Source: Nitriliruptorales bacterium
GTDB taxonomy: Bacteria > Actinomycetota > Nitriliruptoria > Euzebyales > Egibacteraceae
DNA length: 12,169 nt
NCBI GenBank assembly: GCA_007126835.1
Contig: SLAO01000169.1
Coordinates: forward strand, 1-12,169
Reading direction: 5' to 3'
The notes under the pieces were generated by a model, which was given only the letters and a program-made list of their open reading frames with translations, searched no databases and had not been told where the DNA came from. The position numbers were made by a program, and so were the translations under genes. Below are positions 1 through 7,538 of the stretch, one piece after another (the first letter of the stretch is position 1; each line of letters begins with the position of its first letter).

Positions 1-3000
1 CGCTACCCGCTCAGCATCAACCTCGGCGACTGGCTGGAGGGCACCGGCGTCTCCGGACTCCCGGTCGACATCGCGCCGTTCGACGGCGGCGCGCGGCTGA
101 CCGCTGAGGCCACGGCGGCGTGGAGCCCGACCATCGGGGTGCAGTTCGACGGCGACAGCGTGGCCGACCGCGTCTACCTCGAGGGCGCGCCGGAGCTGTC
201 CGCCGACTTCGACGCCGAGCTCGACGGGGACGCCTTCATCGGCCCGATGACCGTCAACGTCCACGGCGACGCCAGCGCCGACCCGTCGGTTGCGCTCGAT
301 CTCGACGCGCTCGGCGGCAGCGGCGGGCAGGTGACCCTCGCCGACTTCGAGTTGCCCAGTGACCCGCTCGACGCCGTGGTGATCGGCGGGGACTTCGACG
401 CGAACCTCGACGTCGGCCCGACCCCCGCGGGCAACGTGACGGTGCAGACCACGACCTTCGACGCCCTGTTCCGGGACGGCCCCGGCGTGGTCGACGTCAG
501 CACCACCGTCAACTTCACCGAGATCACCCTGGACCTGCGCACGCTCGTGCAGGGCACCGCCCAGACCGCCCGGTTCGTCGGCCGGACGATGCAGGGCAGC
601 GACCGGCTGACCGAGGGCCTGCCGATGATCGGCGACGAGCTCAACCGCATCGCCGACGTCGGCGGGGACCTGCGCGCCTTCGCCGACGCCGTCGAGGACC
701 TTTGGGACGACGCCGAGGGCAACAGCGACGCGTTCCTCGACGAGCTCAACGACAACCTCGACGAGGTGACGTGCCAGCAGCTCGGCGTTGAGGACTGCGA
801 GGTGACGATCGACCTGCTCGACGAGACCGGCGACTCGATCACCGACGACGATGTGTCGGTCGGGCAGGCGCACGCGCTGCGCCTCGCGCTGGTGCTGGCC
901 GACGAGGTCAGCGGCGAGCAGTCGCTGGCCGGCGGGCTCGGCGGCGACGCGCTGGCGCTGAACATGGACGGCAGCCTGGACTACACCGCCGGCTACCGGG
1001 CCGGGATCGCCTTCGACATCAGCATCGAGGACGGCTTCCTCGTTCGCGCGGTTGATGAGGACGGCGAGGTCAGCGACACGCTCCTCGAGCTGTACGCCTC
1101 CGCCGACACCAACGGCGTCGAAGCCGGCGTCGACATCGCCGGCATCCAGATCGCCGGCATCGTCGACGGGACGGTCTCCATCGGTGGCCCGAACGGCGAC
1201 GGTCTCGGCCCTGACGGTGACGCCGCCGGCTTCGCGCTCACGCTGGCCGAGCCGATCGGCCTCGGCGGCCTCGCCGACCGGGACCGCGACCCCGAGCGGA
1301 TCCTCCAGCCGCAGGTGATGCTCGACGCCGACATGCGCCTGCCGATCCACATCGCCGAGGGCGCCGGGGTGGTGCCGACCCTGATCGCCCCTGTCATCTT
1401 CGAGTGGGAGATCGACGAGACCGTCGGTGACGACTTCGCCATCGACACCCCGCTGCTGATGATCGGCGAGGAAGGCGACCCCGTGCGCGTCGACGCGAGC
1501 GAGCTCATCGACGGCGTGCTCGCCCCGATCCTCGCCCGGGTCGACGACTACAACCCGGTTGACTTCGGCCCGGTCAACGACGCCCTCGAGCGCGAGATCG
1601 AGCTGCTCGAGGCCAGCGTCCGTGACATCCTCGAGGGCGTCCCAGTCACCCCGGAGATCGAGCAGGCCCGCACGCTGTTCTTCTTCCTGCTCGACCTCGA
1701 CGCGATCGCCACCAGGATCGTCGAGGGCAGCTTCGACGGCCAGTACAACTTCGGGCACGTCACGGTGCTCTCGCCCGACGAGGAGATCGACACCCCCGTC
1801 CTCCAGAGCGCCGGCGACGATGGCGGCGACATCCAGGAGGTCCTCGACGCGTTCGCCAACCTCGCGAACCTGCTGCCGGGCACCACCGGCGGCGGGGACG
1901 GCTCGGCCCAGGCCCTCGGCCAGGACTCGATCCACCCGATGACCGGGTCGGGCTCGAGCGGGCTGATGCCCGACATGGGTCCGCTCGAGCTGCCCATCCT
2001 CGACGACCCGCTGTCCGCGCTGGGGATGCTCGTCGGCTCCACCGACTCGGCCGACGTCTCCTTCCTCGAGGTCGACCTCGACCCGTACACGCTGGGCTAC
2101 GGCATCGGCTTCGAGCAGGAGCTGTTCAGCATCGACTTCGCCTTCCTCGAAGGCCATCTCGAGGTCGGCCTCGACGGACGGCTCGGTCTGACGATGCGGC
2201 TCGGGTTCGGCTACGACGCCCGCGGGATCACCAGCGGGCACCCGATCAACGGCTTCTACATCGTCGACCCGCACGATGCGAACACCGGGCGCCAGCAGCA
2301 GGTCATCGAGGTCGGCGCGAGCCTCTCGGCCTACGTCGACGGCAAGTTCGGGATCGACGTCGCCGGGATCAGCGTCGCCAGCGCAGAGTTCCACGGCTCC
2401 GGAGGCGCCGGGGCAACCGCCGGGCTCCAGCTGTTCACCGACTCACCGGCGATCCCGCCGGAGCGTCGCGGCGACGGCAAGTTCCACCTCGACGACATCA
2501 ACCGCGTGCGGGTGGCCCACACCCTGCTCGGCGAGCCCGACGGCTCCGGTGCGCTGGTCGACTTCTTCTGCATGTTCCGCCCGGGCGTGGAGCTCTTCGC
2601 CCAGCTAGCGTTCGAGGGCAAAGCCAAGGCGCTGGGCGCGACGGTGTGGTCTACCGATTGGGAGAGCGACTGGCCACCGCTCGAGTTCCGCACGAGCTGC
2701 CGGATCAACCCGCAGCCCGCGCAGCTGCTCGACGGGGACCTGATCCTCAACGCCGGGCCGGACTTCTCCGGCGACCGGTTCGACGAGAACCCCGACGCCG
2801 ACAACGAGCAGTTCGTCGTCGACATGGACGGCGGCGACATCGTCGTGACCTGGGAAGGCGACGCCGGCCCCACCGGCCTCCAGTTCCAGGAGATGACGTT
2901 CGACCCCGAGCAGGTCCAGAGCCTCGAGGTCGAGCTCGACGCCGGGAACCTCGGCGAGGTCATCATCGAGGACTTCCCGTCGGACATCCCCGTGCGCCTC

Positions 3001-6000
3001 GACGGGGGCGACGCTAAGGAGTCCCGCTTCGAGATCTACGCCGACGTCGACGCGACGATCCGCAGCGCCGACGTCGTCGAGGTCCACGACGGCCGCAACG
3101 ACATCCGCACCGCCTCCGGCGGCGAGGTGACGATCGCCGGCGGGGAGAACTGGATCGACGGACGCGCCGGCACGACCTACCACTTCGTGGGCGACGACTG
3201 GGGCGTCAACGACCTGTCCCACCGCAGCGACGACGCCGTCCTCGACTTCAGCGGCTCGGCCAACCCGGTGGAGGGCACCTGGGCCTTCGGCACGATCGAG
3301 GTGGTGGCCCAGAACGGCGGCGGCCTGCTGGAGGTCTTCGACGGCTCGACGGTGGCCCGGGCGGTCGGCAGCGACAACGACGGCGACGTCTTCGACATCT
3401 CCGGCGACCTGCCGGAGGACTTCACCGTCAACGCCGGCGAGGGTGAGGACAACGAGATCTTCGTTGACGCCGACGGCAACACCGAGCGCAACATCATCGT
3501 CGAGGGCAACCCCGACGGCGAGGAGACCGTCACCGTCGAGGGCTCGTTCGCCCGCAACGAGATCGTGCTGCGCGCCCGGCCCGGCGACGACCCGTCGCTC
3601 GACGACCTCGACGTCACCGAGGTGGATCTCGACGACATCGACCCGGCCCAGTTCGGGTTCGTGGCGTTCACCAACCCGCTGCGCGGCGACGACTCCCCGA
3701 TCGACCGGGTCAACTACGACCTCGACGTCGAGCGGCTGATCGTCGACGGCAACGCCGGGCAGAACCAGTTCGTCCTCGACGACGTCGCGACCGACACGGA
3801 GATCCGCGGCGGCGACGGTGACGGCGAGGGCGGCGGCAACGACTTCCAGGTCGGCCAGGTCTTCGGCACCGCCGATGATCCGGAGTACCGGATCGGCGAC
3901 AACGTCGTCGACGACGGCGAGGTGCGCACCCGCAACGTCGAGGGCCGCGGCCCGATGACGCTGGGCGTGAGCCACCCGACCACGATCGAGGGCGGCGACG
4001 GTGACGACCGGTTCACGGTGTACTCCAGCGCCGCGCCGCAGCGCGAACCGGCCGAACCGGGCGAGGATCCGGAGGCTGGGCTGCAGCTCGAGGGCGTCAG
4101 CGGCAACAACACGTTCCTGCTGCGCGCGTTCATCATCGAGGGCGGCGTCGGCGCCACTGGCGGCGACGGCGACGACTACTTCGAATACGTCGAGGACTAC
4201 GTCCAGAACGGCGAGATGTCCATCGACGGCGGCACCGGCGGCTTCAACACGATGATCGCGGTGGGCACCGAGCTCGGCGACGGGTTCGTCCTCGACGACG
4301 ACGAGCTGTTCATCTGCCGGATCCCGCGCAGCGACCTCGGTGACGACGACCATCCCGGCGGCGTCGACCCCGACGACGAGTGGGCCTCGATCCACGCGCC
4401 GGAGCCGTTCGTTCGCGACGAGCTGCCCTACCCCGAGGAGGACGAGGACTGCGCCTGGGAGGTGGAGTACGCCAACATCGACATGGTCGTCGGCCACGGC
4501 CTCGGCGGCGACAACGTCTTCTGGGTCCGCTCGGTGCTCGAGGAGACCCGGACGAAGCTGTTCGGTGGCGAGGACGGCTCCGACTTCTACGTTGGTGAGC
4601 TCGGGCTGCTCGAGGGCACCGGCGATCCCGCCGACGCCGACAGCGAGGACCTCGGCGGCGACGTCTCGTCGGTCGACGGGCGGGTCGTCGTCCACGGCGA
4701 GGGGCTGCCGCAGTTCGACGTCTCGGTGCGCGACCCGTGGGTGCTGCCCACTGAGGACGACACCCCTACCTCCGAGCCGGACTTCGACACCGAGTTCGCC
4801 CGGGAGAACACCCTGCTCGTCGACGCCCGCCTACAGGGCGACGGCGAGGTCGGGTTCCTCGACTCCGCTCAGATCGCCGGTCTCGGCATGCCCGAGACGG
4901 CCAGCGTGCCGGTGCCGCCCGACGGGGACGACAACCCGTTCACCGGCGACCCGGACGAGTTCGACCGGGAGACCGACCCCGACGAGGGTGAGGGCGGCGA
5001 CAACGACGGCGACGAGAACGGCGGCGCCGGCTCCGACACGGCCAGCACCGCGGACGAGCAGGAGATGGGCGACCTGCCCGGCGGCGTGATCTACGGCGGC
5101 ATGGACGAGGTGGCGGTGCTGCTCGGTGGCGGCAGCGACGACTTCACGATCCATTCGACCGCGACGTTCACCCGCGAGCTCGACACCGAGGACGGCGAGG
5201 AACCCGACGGTGAGGAGCCCGAGACCCAGGAGCCCGACACCGAGCACATCGAGACGGAGACGCTGCTCGATGTCGGCGGCGGCAACGACGAGGCGGTGGT
5301 CAACACCATCGCCGGGCCGACCGAGATCCAGTCGACCGAGGGCAGCAACGTCGTGCGGGTCGGCAGCGCGGTGTCCGACGACGCCGCCGAACGGGTGGAC
5401 TCCCCCGACCGCGCCAGCACGCTGGAGGCGATCGTCGACGAGCTCGACATCGTCGGCGAGGACGGCAGCACCGACGTCTTCCTCGACGCCAGCGGCAGCG
5501 ACGTGGCCGACGACGGGCTCGGCGACGTCCTCGACGTCGCGCAGGGCCAGGTCCGCGGCCTGTCGATGCCCGGTCAGGTGGCCCACTCCGGCCTCGGGCT
5601 GCTCGACATCGCCCTGACCGATGGGGAGGACATCACGAACGTGCGCGGCACGTCGGCGGATCAGACGGTGCTACACGGCCTCGGCGCCGACGACCGGTTC
5701 TTCGTCTCCGACGACGCCGACCTGGGTGTCGACGAGGACTGGGAGCTGCGCGAGGCCGGCGACCCGCCGGTGGAGCGCGACGACGACCCGTCGGCAGCGA
5801 CCCCGCCGTATCTCTCCGGCGAGCTCGTCGACATCGCAGGCGACGTCGACGTCGAGGCCGGCACCGGCGACAACCTCCTGATGGTCAGCGACCGGGACGG
5901 CACCGAGGAGATCACCGGCGCGACGCTGGACGCCGACGTACTGTCCGGCTTCGCCGGCGGCGACATCGGCTACGACACCGACTCCGATGGGACGTTCATC

Positions 6001-7434
6001 CGCGGCGTGACGGTGTGGACGCGCGGCGATGACGTCGGGGACGCCGACGCCGCCGGCGACGAGGTCACCGTGGCGGGCACCCGCCGCGACGGGGACCCGA
6101 CCACCCTGGACTGGGAGGACCGCGACGAGGGGCTCCGCACCGTGACGACGCTGAACACCGGCGCGGGTCAGGAGGACATCACCCTCGACCTCGACGCCGA
6201 CGAGGACGGGTTCTTCGTCCTGAACACCGGCCCCGGCGACGATGTCGTCGACGGGTCGGCCTCGAGCCTGGGGCTGGTGATCTTCGGCGGTGACGGCGAC
6301 GACGACATCGCCACAGGCTCCGGAGACGACATCGTCTTCGGCGACCACGGCCGGGTGGAGTACCACGACGGGGACACGGTGAGCACGCAGCTGGGCGACG
6401 CCGACGATGCCAGCGTCAACGACGGCGTCGCGCAGCGTCCGGACCGCATGTACAGCCTGGACGCCTGGGAGCCCGACCGGGACCCCGGCGGGGCGTTCAA
6501 CAACGAGATCGACGTCGGCGACGGCGACGACATCGCCTGGGGCGGCCTCGGCAACGCCCGCGTCGGGGCCTCCGACGGCCGCAACGCGCTGCTCGGGGAC
6601 CACGGCGAGGTGCGTCGCCGTGCCGTCAGCGACGTCGACGGGCCGACGCACGTCGTCAGCCAGGACGGCTTCATCGACATCGTCGTCAACGAGGACGAGA
6701 CGTTCTTCTACGAAGTCGAGCTGCTCGACGAGGACGAAGCCGGCGGCGGAGACGACGCCATCACCGGCGGGTTCGGCAACGACGTCATCTACGGCGGCCC
6801 CGGCGACGATGTGATCGTCGGCAGCCCCGGCGACGGATCGGAGGACCGTGACGGCGGCGACGTGATCTTCGCCGGCGACGGCGACGACGTCGTCTGGGGT
6901 GGCCCCGGCGACGACCGGATCTACGGCGGCCACGGCGACAACGTGGTCAACGTCAAGCGACCGACGTTCGACAGCGACGACTTCACCCAGCACAACTACC
7001 ACGACGAGGCCTGGTGGGACCGAGCTTGGGGGGTTGCCCCGACCGTCGACGCCGACCCGGCACCGGATCGCACCAACGACGACAACCTCGTCTACGGCGG
7101 CCGCGGCCGTGATGCGATCCAGGCCGACAGCGGCGGCCCGGGCCGGCAAGACGGCGACCGGCTGATGAACTTCTACGGGCCCTACAACCTGTTCCTGGTC
7201 TGCGAGGGCGCCTACGGGGCTGGCTGGATCCTGCGCCAGCCGTCCCCGGGGATGCTCGACACGCTGACGGAGTTGGCCGTCGCAGACGGAGCGTTCGAGG
7301 CCGACGAGGAGGGTTCGTCGGGCTGGCGCCAGCTCGCCCTGGTAACCCAGGAGCATGCCTCCGACAACCGCAACCCGCCCCATCCCGACCACCCCGGCAA
7401 CAACGCCTTCTGCGGCGAGGGTGCCGAAGGGTGA
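1..7434 (+). CDS. Giant acidic RTX-type extracellular repeat protein (5' partial)
   Basis: The frame is open from base 1 to the TGA at 7432-7434 (2477 codons), so the true start lies upstream; the GTG at 139 is internal. Residues are numbered from base 1. Residues 1-680 are beta-rich and Asp-rich with short helical stretches (170-250, 520-570). Residues 695-900 form a Gly/Tyr-rich module with a DGKFHLDDIN segment. Residues 1130-1950 hold many degenerate GGDGDDxFxV-like repeats with acidic linkers at 1637-1694 and 1728-1754. Canonical RTX nonapeptides lie at 2075-2117, 2171-2204 and 2248-2318. Residues 2385-2477 form a distinct C-terminal domain. Eight cysteines fall in four local pairs, and I count only seven lysines. 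There is no membrane segment or LPXTG motif. RTX repeats of this kind bind calcium and fold as beta-rolls in exported proteins. The likely role is surface, adhesive or matrix-associated, but this is inferred. No type I secretion gene is in view. I recognise the architecture, not a named gene. Confidence 0.93.
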   Translation, partial: RYPLSINLGDWLEGTGVSGLPVDIAPFDGGARLTAEATAAWSPTIGVQFDGDSVADRVYLEGAPELSADFDAELDGDAFIGPMTVNVHGDASADPSVALDLDALGGSGGQVTLADFELPSDPLDAVVIGGDFDANLDVGPTPAGNVTVQTTTFDALFRDGPGVVDVSTTVNFTEITLDLRTLVQGTAQTARFVGRTMQGSDRLTEGLPMIGDELNRIADVGGDLRAFADAVEDLWDDAEGNSDAFLDELNDNLDEVTCQQLGVEDCEVTIDLLDETGDSITDDDVSVGQAHALRLALVLADEVSGEQSLAGGLGGDALALNMDGSLDYTAGYRAGIAFDISIEDGFLVRAVDEDGEVSDTLLELYASADTNGVEAGVDIAGIQIAGIVDGTVSIGGPNGDGLGPDGDAAGFALTLAEPIGLGGLADRDRDPERILQPQVMLDADMRLPIHIAEGAGVVPTLIAPVIFEWEIDETVGDDFAIDTPLLMIGEEGDPVRVDASELIDGVLAPILARVDDYNPVDFGPVNDALEREIELLEASVRDILEGVPVTPEIEQARTLFFFLLDLDAIATRIVEGSFDGQYNFGHVTVLSPDEEIDTPVLQSAGDDGGDIQEVLDAFANLANLLPGTTGGGDGSAQALGQDSIHPMTGSGSSGLMPDMGPLELPILDDPLSALGMLVGSTDSADVSFLEVDLDPYTLGYGIGFEQELFSIDFAFLEGHLEVGLDGRLGLTMRLGFGYDARGITSGHPINGFYIVDPHDANTGRQQQVIEVGASLSAYVDGKFGIDVAGISVASAEFHGSGGAGATAGLQLFTDSPAIPPERRGDGKFHLDDINRVRVAHTLLGEPDGSGALVDFFCMFRPGVELFAQLAFEGKAKALGATVWSTDWESDWPPLEFRTSCRINPQPAQLLDGDLILNAGPDFSGDRFDENPDADNEQFVVDMDGGDIVVTWEGDAGPTGLQFQEMTFDPEQVQSLEVELDAGNLGEVIIEDFPSDIPVRLDGGDAKESRFEIYADVDATIRSADVVEVHDGRNDIRTASGGEVTIAGGENWIDGRAGTTYHFVGDDWGVNDLSHRSDDAVLDFSGSANPVEGTWAFGTIEVVAQNGGGLLEVFDGSTVARAVGSDNDGDVFDISGDLPEDFTVNAGEGEDNEIFVDADGNTERNIIVEGNPDGEETVTVEGSFARNEIVLRARPGDDPSLDDLDVTEVDLDDIDPAQFGFVAFTNPLRGDDSPIDRVNYDLDVERLIVDGNAGQNQFVLDDVATDTEIRGGDGDGEGGGNDFQVGQVFGTADDPEYRIGDNVVDDGEVRTRNVEGRGPMTLGVSHPTTIEGGDGDDRFTVYSSAAPQREPAEPGEDPEAGLQLEGVSGNNTFLLRAFIIEGGVGATGGDGDDYFEYVEDYVQNGEMSIDGGTGGFNTMIAVGTELGDGFVLDDDELFICRIPRSDLGDDDHPGGVDPDDEWASIHAPEPFVRDELPYPEEDEDCAWEVEYANIDMVVGHGLGGDNVFWVRSVLEETRTKLFGGEDGSDFYVGELGLLEGTGDPADADSEDLGGDVSSVDGRVVVHGEGLPQFDVSVRDPWVLPTEDDTPTSEPDFDTEFARENTLLVDARLQGDGEVGFLDSAQIAGLGMPETASVPVPPDGDDNPFTGDPDEFDRETDPDEGEGGDNDGDENGGAGSDTASTADEQEMGDLPGGVIYGGMDEVAVLLGGGSDDFTIHSTATFTRELDTEDGEEPDGEEPETQEPDTEHIETETLLDVGGGNDEAVVNTIAGPTEIQSTEGSNVVRVGSAVSDDAAERVDSPDRASTLEAIVDELDIVGEDGSTDVFLDASGSDVADDGLGDVLDVAQGQVRGLSMPGQVAHSGLGLLDIALTDGEDITNVRGTSADQTVLHGLGADDRFFVSDDADLGVDEDWELREAGDPPVERDDDPSAATPPYLSGELVDIAGDVDVEAGTGDNLLMVSDRDGTEEITGATLDADVLSGFAGGDIGYDTDSDGTFIRGVTVWTRGDDVGDADAAGDEVTVAGTRRDGDPTTLDWEDRDEGLRTVTTLNTGAGQEDITLDLDADEDGFFVLNTGPGDDVVDGSASSLGLVIFGGDGDDDIATGSGDDIVFGDHGRVEYHDGDTVSTQLGDADDASVNDGVAQRPDRMYSLDAWEPDRDPGGAFNNEIDVGDGDDIAWGGLGNARVGASDGRNALLGDHGEVRRRAVSDVDGPTHVVSQDGFIDIVVNEDETFFYEVELLDEDEAGGGDDAITGGFGNDVIYGGPGDDVIVGSPGDGSEDRDGGDVIFAGDGDDVVWGGPGDDRIYGGHGDNVVNVKRPTFDSDDFTQHNYHDEAWWDRAWGVAPTVDADPAPDRTNDDNLVYGGRGRDAIQADSGGPGRQDGDRLMNFYGPYNLFLVCEGAYGAGWILRQPSPGMLDTLTELAVADGAFEADEEGSSGWRQLALVTQEHASDNRNPPHPDHPGNNAFCGEGAEG
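2083..2700 (+). other. Gly/Tyr-rich module with calcium-loop-like segment, within giant protein
   Basis: Residues about 695-900 of the giant protein. Visible landmarks are GFGYDARGI (735-743), GFYIVDPHDA (751-760), a Gly/Ala-rich beta stretch (770-815), RRGDGKFHLDDIN (822-834) and a Cys pair at 857 and 900. The DGK segment with flanking acidic residues resembles the Asp-rich loops seen in some calcium-binding repeats, but it is not a full EF-hand. From memory, large repeat proteins of planctomycetes and proteobacteria carry a similar sequence of landmarks: a Tyr-Asp-x-x-Gly motif, then GFY, then an Asp-Gly-Lys acidic loop. That comparison was not tested. The module marks the boundary between the N-terminal beta-rich part and the repeat region. 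Confidence 0.45.
4909..5082 (+). repeat. Acidic low-complexity linker 1 in giant protein
   Basis: Residues 1637-1694 are composed almost entirely of Asp, Glu, Gly, Asn, Pro, Ser and Thr, for example TDPDEGEGGDNDGDENGG (1658-1675). The linker sits inside a repeat unit that occurs without an insert further on: GLGMP (1627-1631) is separated from GGVIYGG here, whereas GLSMP at 1853-1857 runs straight on into the equivalent strands. It is probably a disordered, highly charged surface loop. Confidence 0.75.
5182..5262 (+). repeat. Acidic low-complexity linker 2 (E-E-P / E-P-D-T type)
   Basis: Residues 1728-1754 read as short Glu-Pro-Asp/Glu-Thr repeats such as EEPDGEEPETQEPDTEH (1733-1749). They lie between two repeat strands, DDFTIHST and LLDVGGGND. 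The composition resembles the EEEP linker of the receptor lipoprotein at 10519-10659, but no sequence homology is implied. Confidence 0.7.
6223..6351 (+). repeat. RTX nonapeptide block 1
   Basis: Residues 2075-2117 contain NTGPGDDVVDG, FGGDGDDDIATG and GSGDDIVFGDHG. These are GGxGxDxUx-type nonapeptides (U is a large hydrophobic residue), which bind calcium in the turns of a beta-roll in characterised RTX proteins. The block ends in a GDHG tetrapeptide followed by RVEY. The same GDHG closes block 2 (residues 2199-2202), so it appears to be a cap or break between roll segments in this protein. Confidence 0.85.
6511..6612 (+). repeat. RTX nonapeptide block 2 (degenerate)
   Basis: Residues 2171-2204 contain VGDGDDIAWGGLGNARVG, then a degenerate turn (ASDGRNALLGDHGEV). 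They are preceded and followed by non-repeat acidic segments of about 40-50 residues. Fewer turns keep the Asp ligands than in block 3, so calcium binding here may be weaker. Confidence 0.75.
6742..6954 (+). repeat. RTX nonapeptide block 3 (longest, best conserved)
   Basis: Residues 2248-2318 hold about six to seven successive turns: GGGDDAITG, GFGNDVIYG, GPGDDVIVG, an eleven-residue Asp-rich break, GGDVIFAGDGDDVVWG, GPGDDRIYG and GHGDNVVNV. The Gly-x-Gly-x-Asp register and hydrophobic sixth positions match calcium-loaded beta-rolls. A last partial turn (LVYGGRGRDAI, residues 2363-2373) follows after a Trp/His-rich spacer at about 2320-2360. Confidence 0.9.
7153..7431 (+). other. C-terminal domain of giant protein with paired cysteines
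   Basis: Residues 2385-2477 follow the last RTX turn and differ in composition: aromatic and less Asp-rich. Landmarks are DGDRLMNFYGPYNLFLV, Cys2401, a GWILRQPSPGMLDTLTEL amphipathic stretch, GWRQLALVTQ, a His/Pro/Asn-rich segment and Cys2471 six residues before the end. I recall similar C-termini (D-R-L-x-x-x-x-G-x-x-N, then L-x-L-V-x-Q) after RTX repeats in other large bacterial proteins, which suggests a conserved capping or export-associated domain. This recollection was not verified by a search. Confidence 0.55.
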
Positions 7435-7481
7435 CGGGTTCTTCCCCTCCGGTACCCGACTGGCTTCACCAGCCACAGGCT

Positions 7482-7520
7482 CACCCCGCCGACAGCGCCC
7501 ACGGCGCGTGTAGAGGGGTG
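7482..7520. terminator. Possible bidirectional terminator between convergent genes
   Basis: In the 104-base gap between the giant gene and polA, CACCCC (7482-7487) pairs with GGGGTG (7515-7520). Inside that, GCGCC (7495-7499) pairs with GGCGC (7503-7507) around a CAC loop. A separate small hairpin, TGGCT-TCACC-AGCCA, lies at 7461-7475. There is no T-tract on either strand, which is common for high-GC actinobacteria. The outer and inner stems are separated by unpaired bases, so the structure is moderate at best. Confidence 0.35.
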
Positions 7521-7538
7521 GGGTCCGCTCGAGCCGCC

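Noticed and set aside
139..141. GTG as start of the giant gene
   Set aside because: The frame is open to base 1 with the same composition upstream (RYPLSINLGDWLEGTGVSGL), and no signal peptide or ribosome-binding site is seen at the GTG.
2605..4695. Open frame of 696 codons on the minus strand
   Set aside because: It is the antisense of the Asp-rich giant gene: GAC codons read as GTC, giving a Val/Asp/Ala-only product with no recognisable motif. There is no ribosome-binding site and it runs against a clear coding frame.
1..7434. Type I secretion substrate with a nearby ABC exporter
   Set aside because: RTX repeats suggested this, but no exporter or membrane fusion protein is in the window; the only ABC gene is a Liv-type import ATPase.
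5671..7476. Open frame of 601 codons on the minus strand
   Set aside because: Same antisense effect opposite the repeat region. The product is low-complexity Val/Ala/Asp/Gly that mirrors the RTX repeats.
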